From: Bacteroidota bacterium
GTDB lineage: Bacteria > Bacteroidota > Bacteroidia > Bacteroidales > VadinHA17
DNA length: 9,345 nucleotides
Direction of reading: 5' to 3'
Assembly: GCA_016868515.1 (NCBI GenBank)
Contig: VGGM01000031.1
Coordinates: 1 to 9,345 of the forward strand
Under the pieces are notes generated by a model, which had not been told where the DNA came from, made no database searches, and worked only from the letters and a program-made list of their open reading frames with translations. Numbering within the stretch: position 1 is the stretch's first letter; every line of letters begins with the position of its first letter. Shown here one piece after another: positions 7,234 through 9,345 of the stretch. Position numbers and translations under genes: made by a program.

Positions 7234-8489
7234 CCTGCCTCCCTGAGCACCATCCTTAAAGCCCTGCGGGTTCTCTGCTCAATCAAAACCTCCCTGCCAA
7301 GCGTCATCCTTGTTATCGCTTCAGGTGTATAGTGCCTTATTGTTATCATCTCAACACCATCGTTATATACAATCCTGAACTGGTCACCCATCAGTTCCAT
7401 AAACTCCCTGATCCTGTCTCCTTCATTATCGGCGCAAATATTAATGCTAACTGCACTCGCCTGCACAAGATTGACCTTTATGCCCGAGTCTGTCAGAATC
7501 ATAAAAATCCTGCTCAGGTTTTCACTTATTGCGAATGAGAAGTCGCGGGGCAGAATTGAAATCATAATCTGTTCCTCCTTCCTGATAAATACAGGCACAT
7601 CGGGTGCAGCTGCAGTTTCCGGAACAACCGATGTACCCGGAGCCTCAGGATCGAGAAATGACCTTACGAACAACGGGATCGATTTGTTGTGAAGGGGTTT
7701 GATGGTTTTGGGATGTATAACCTTGGCTCCCGAAAAAGTGATTTCAACAGCCTCCTTGTACGATACCGAACCTAGCGGAACCGCATCGCTCAGCCACTTC
7801 GGATCGGCATTTAGCAGCCCTGGTACATCCTTCCACACCACAACACCTGTTGCATCGAGCATATTTGCAAGTATGGCGGCAGTATAATCCGATCCCTCTC
7901 TGCCAAGAGTGGTTGTACGGCCGCCCGCAGTGCTACCAATAAAGCCCTGCGTAAGATACCTTTGTGCGAAGGAGCTGTCAAATCTCTGCCTGACTCCCGA
8001 AAGGGTGGTATCCCATTGTACCCCTGCATCGCGGTATCTGGTGTCGGTCAGAAGCACCTCCCTTATATCAACCCATTCGGTATTAACCCCTTCTTGATTC
8101 AGATAACCCGCTACTACAATAGTCGACCATATCTCTCCGTACGACACAACCTGATCATATTCAAGATCATAATCTCCCTTCACTCCTGCCTCGAGATATT
8201 GCTTCAGGCCATTTACCTCTTTTAAAAAACGGGTTTCCACAGCCCCGCCCGTCAGCCCGAGGTCATTTATTATCTGCAGGTGATAATCGGTGCTTTCTTC
8301 AAGGTACTGCAGCCAGTTCTCACCACTGTTAAACCACTCCTTCAGAACCCGTTCAAGTGCGTTGGTTGTTTTTCCGAAAGCCGACACAACAATAACCAGT
8401 CCTCCGGTAACTTTCCGCACAATATCCGTAAGATTTCTTATACCCCATGCATCCCTTACCGACGCCCCTCCAAACTTATAAACTATCAT
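7230..8489 (-). CDS. lysC: Aspartate kinase (monofunctional)
   Basis: A 419-residue enzyme that phosphorylates aspartate to aspartyl phosphate, the entry to lysine, threonine, methionine and diaminopimelate synthesis. The amino-acid-kinase domain spans about 1-270: KFGGASV (5-11), [12 protein letters not shown] (34-45), SYGEIWS (116-122), [14 protein letters not shown] (191-204), [11 protein letters not shown] (220-230), and [11 protein letters not shown] (252-262). A regulatory ACT region follows (about 305-419), with [13 protein letters not shown] as its clearest strand. The end is shorter than in E. coli LysC (449 residues): the second ACT lacks a recognisable final strand and ends in a basic helix ([14 protein letters not shown]). 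I recall similar ends in other Bacteroidota aspartate kinases. There is no homoserine dehydrogenase domain, so it is not ThrA. Feedback control by lysine or threonine is likely but the effector cannot be told. It is divergent from fbp, and its promoter candidate is at 8506-8536. Confidence 0.93.
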   Translation of the reverse strand: MIVYKFGGASVRDAWGIRNLTDIVRKVTGGLVIVVSAFGKTTNALERVLKEWFNSGENWLQYLEESTDYHLQIINDLGLTGGAVETRFLKEVNGLKQYLEAGVKGDYDLEYDQVVSYGEIWSTIVVAGYLNQEGVNTEWVDIREVLLTDTRYRDAGVQWDTTLSGVRQRFDSSFAQRYLTQGFIGSTAGGRTTTLGREGSDYTAAILANMLDATGVVVWKDVPGLLNADPKWLSDAVPLGSVSYKEAVEITFSGAKVIHPKTIKPLHNKSIPLFVRSFLDPEAPGTSVVPETAAAPDVPVFIRKEEQIMISILPRDFSFAISENLSRIFMILTDSGIKVNLVQASAVSINICADNEGDRIREFMELMGDQFRIVYNDGVEMITIRHYTPEAITRMTLGREVLIEQRTRRALRMVLREAG

Positions 8490-8505
8490 ACGCCTGATTT
8501 TCCGT

Positions 8506-8536
8506 CAAAAATACCAATATCATATGGCTCTGCAAT
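8506..8536 (-). promoter_or_regulatory. lysC promoter (Bacteroidota-type)
   Basis: On the minus strand ATTG (8536-8533) is followed after 19 bp by TATTTTTG (8513-8506), an exact TAnnTTTG match. Transcription would begin near 8499-8501, leaving a leader of about 10 nt before the ATG at 8489. That leaves no room for a riboswitch or attenuator in the lysC leader. Confidence 0.65.
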
Positions 8537-8553
8537 TTGTTTTGTTAAATTTG
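8523..8553 (+). promoter_or_regulatory. fbp promoter (Bacteroidota-type)
   Basis: TATG (8523-8526, three of four bases of TTTG) is followed after 19 bp by TAAATTTG (8546-8553), an exact -7 match. Transcription would begin near 8558-8560, about 21 nt before the fbp ATG. Its -33 element lies inside the spacer of the lysC promoter, and the lysC -33 lies inside its own spacer. Confidence 0.6.
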
Positions 8554-8580
8554 CATAAACCCAAACCAGGTCATCCCCCG

Positions 8581-9345
8581 ATGAACAGCTACAACATCAC
8601 CACCCTAAACGACTTCATCATACAGAAACAGAAGGATTTTCCATATGCCCGTGGAGAGCTATCCTCTCTGCTTCATCATATCGGAACCGCGTCCCGTATG
8701 GTCAATATGAAGATTCGCCGCGCCGGACTGGTTGAGATTTTAGGCAAGGCCGGTTCAATGAATATTCAGGGCGAAAGCCAGCAGAAACTCGATGTATTCG
8801 CCGACGAGGTTTTTATTAATGCCCTCCTTTCTAGCGGTGAGTGCTGCGGACTCGCATCGGAAGAGAACCAGGATGAGATTATCTTCACCGATGCATTCGG
8901 ACGCGACGGCAAATACGTCGTGTGCATCGACCCGCTCGACGGATCATCGAATATTGATGTAAACGTTTCGGTAGGGTCAATCTTTTCAATCTACCGCAGG
9001 CTTACTCCACGAGGAGAGAAGGCCTCGAAGGAGGATTTTCTTCAACCCGGATCGAGGCAGGTTGCCTCGGGGTACGTAATTTACGGTTCATCAACAATGC
9101 TGGTTTACACCACCGGCAACGGCGTAAACGGTTTCACCCTCGATCCCTCACTTGGTGAATTCTGCCTGTCCCATCCGAACATAAAGACTCCTGCCGACGG
9201 AACCATTTACTCGGTAAATGAGGGCAATTATATCAAGTTCCCGGCCGGCGTAAAGCAATACATAAAATACTGCCAGGAGAGCGACCCGGAATCGGGCAGA
9301 CCATACACCTCGAGGTATATCGGGTCGCTTGTATCCGATTTTCAC
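8581..9345 (+). CDS. fbp: Fructose-1,6-bisphosphatase class I (3' end beyond window)
   Basis: The first 255 codons of a class I fructose-1,6-bisphosphatase, the gluconeogenic enzyme that hydrolyses fructose 1,6-bisphosphate to fructose 6-phosphate in the cytoplasm. The frame is open to the right edge; the family is usually about 330-340 residues, so some 80 are missing. Visible: the N-terminal [11 protein letters not shown] block (7-17), the metal-site glutamates in SEEN (93-96), the family signature [20 protein letters not shown] (117-136), [27 protein letters not shown] (split as 168-180 and 181-193), and the substrate-phosphate region [11 protein letters not shown] (245-255) at the edge. 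The ATG at 8581 gives the normal N-terminus. No Shine-Dalgarno is visible before it. Inositol monophosphatase is ruled out by the FBPase-specific signature. It is divergent from lysC, with no obvious pathway link. Confidence 0.95.
   Translation, partial: MNSYNITTLNDFIIQKQKDFPYARGELSSLLHHIGTASRMVNMKIRRAGLVEILGKAGSMNIQGESQQKLDVFADEVFINALLSSGECCGLASEENQDEIIFTDAFGRDGKYVVCIDPLDGSSNIDVNVSVGSIFSIYRRLTPRGEKASKEDFLQPGSRQVASGYVIYGSSTMLVYTTGNGVNGFTLDPSLGEFCLSHPNIKTPADGTIYSVNEGNYIKFPAGVKQYIKYCQESDPESGRPYTSRYIGSLVSDFH

Noticed and set aside
4115..8558. Antisense and alternate-frame open frames within the protein genes (for example 4856-5182, 5373-5582, 6027-6314, 7444-7692, 7962-8225, 9148-9345)
   Set aside because: Each overlaps a gene with strong family motifs in another frame and shows no motif or start context of its own.

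Overview
The window looks like chromosomal DNA of a member of the Bacteroidota, most likely order Bacteroidales. The 16S rRNA carries Bacteroidota-type stretches. Five upstream regions hold candidate promoters close to the Bacteroidota pattern (-33 TTTG/TTG, about 19 bp, -7 TAnnTTTG). The protein-coding starts lack clear Shine-Dalgarno sequences. The dihydroorotase has the clade-typical DDQVHF signature. No mobile element, CRISPR array, phage gene or defence system is visible; this is a housekeeping region.

Left part (1-3870, minus strand): an rRNA operon read right to left. From the right come two tandem candidate promoters (about 3836-3865 and 3694-3724), a leader of about 165 nt, a complete 16S gene (1997-3522), a 173-bp spacer without tRNA genes, and the first ~1.8 kb of the 23S gene, whose 3' end lies beyond the left edge. 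A 17-bp inverted repeat (leader 3616-3632, spacer 1933-1951) flanks the 16S gene and looks like its processing stem. GTTCTTTGA elements precede both rRNAs and look like boxA antitermination sites.

Middle (3885-7233): a small secreted glycine-rich protein of unknown function (minus strand) lies directly upstream of the rRNA promoters. Divergent from it is a tight three-gene plus-strand cluster: a soluble Dpm1-like GT2 glycosyltransferase, dihydroorotase (pyrC, pyrimidine synthesis), and a small putative lipoprotein with faint GldN-like features. Gaps are 9 and 4 bp, so they are probably cotranscribed.

Right part (7230-9345): a monofunctional aspartate kinase (minus strand) meets the lipoprotein gene tail to tail, with both TAA stops inside one TTAA. 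It diverges from a class I fructose-1,6-bisphosphatase gene that runs off the right edge. The 91-bp divergent gap holds two candidate promoters whose -33 elements interleave.

I did not find a convincing undescribed system. The points most worth a second look are the rRNA processing architecture, the tRNA-less spacer, the interleaved lysC/fbp promoters, the Gln replacing a metal-ligand His in PyrC, and the unidentified lipoprotein.
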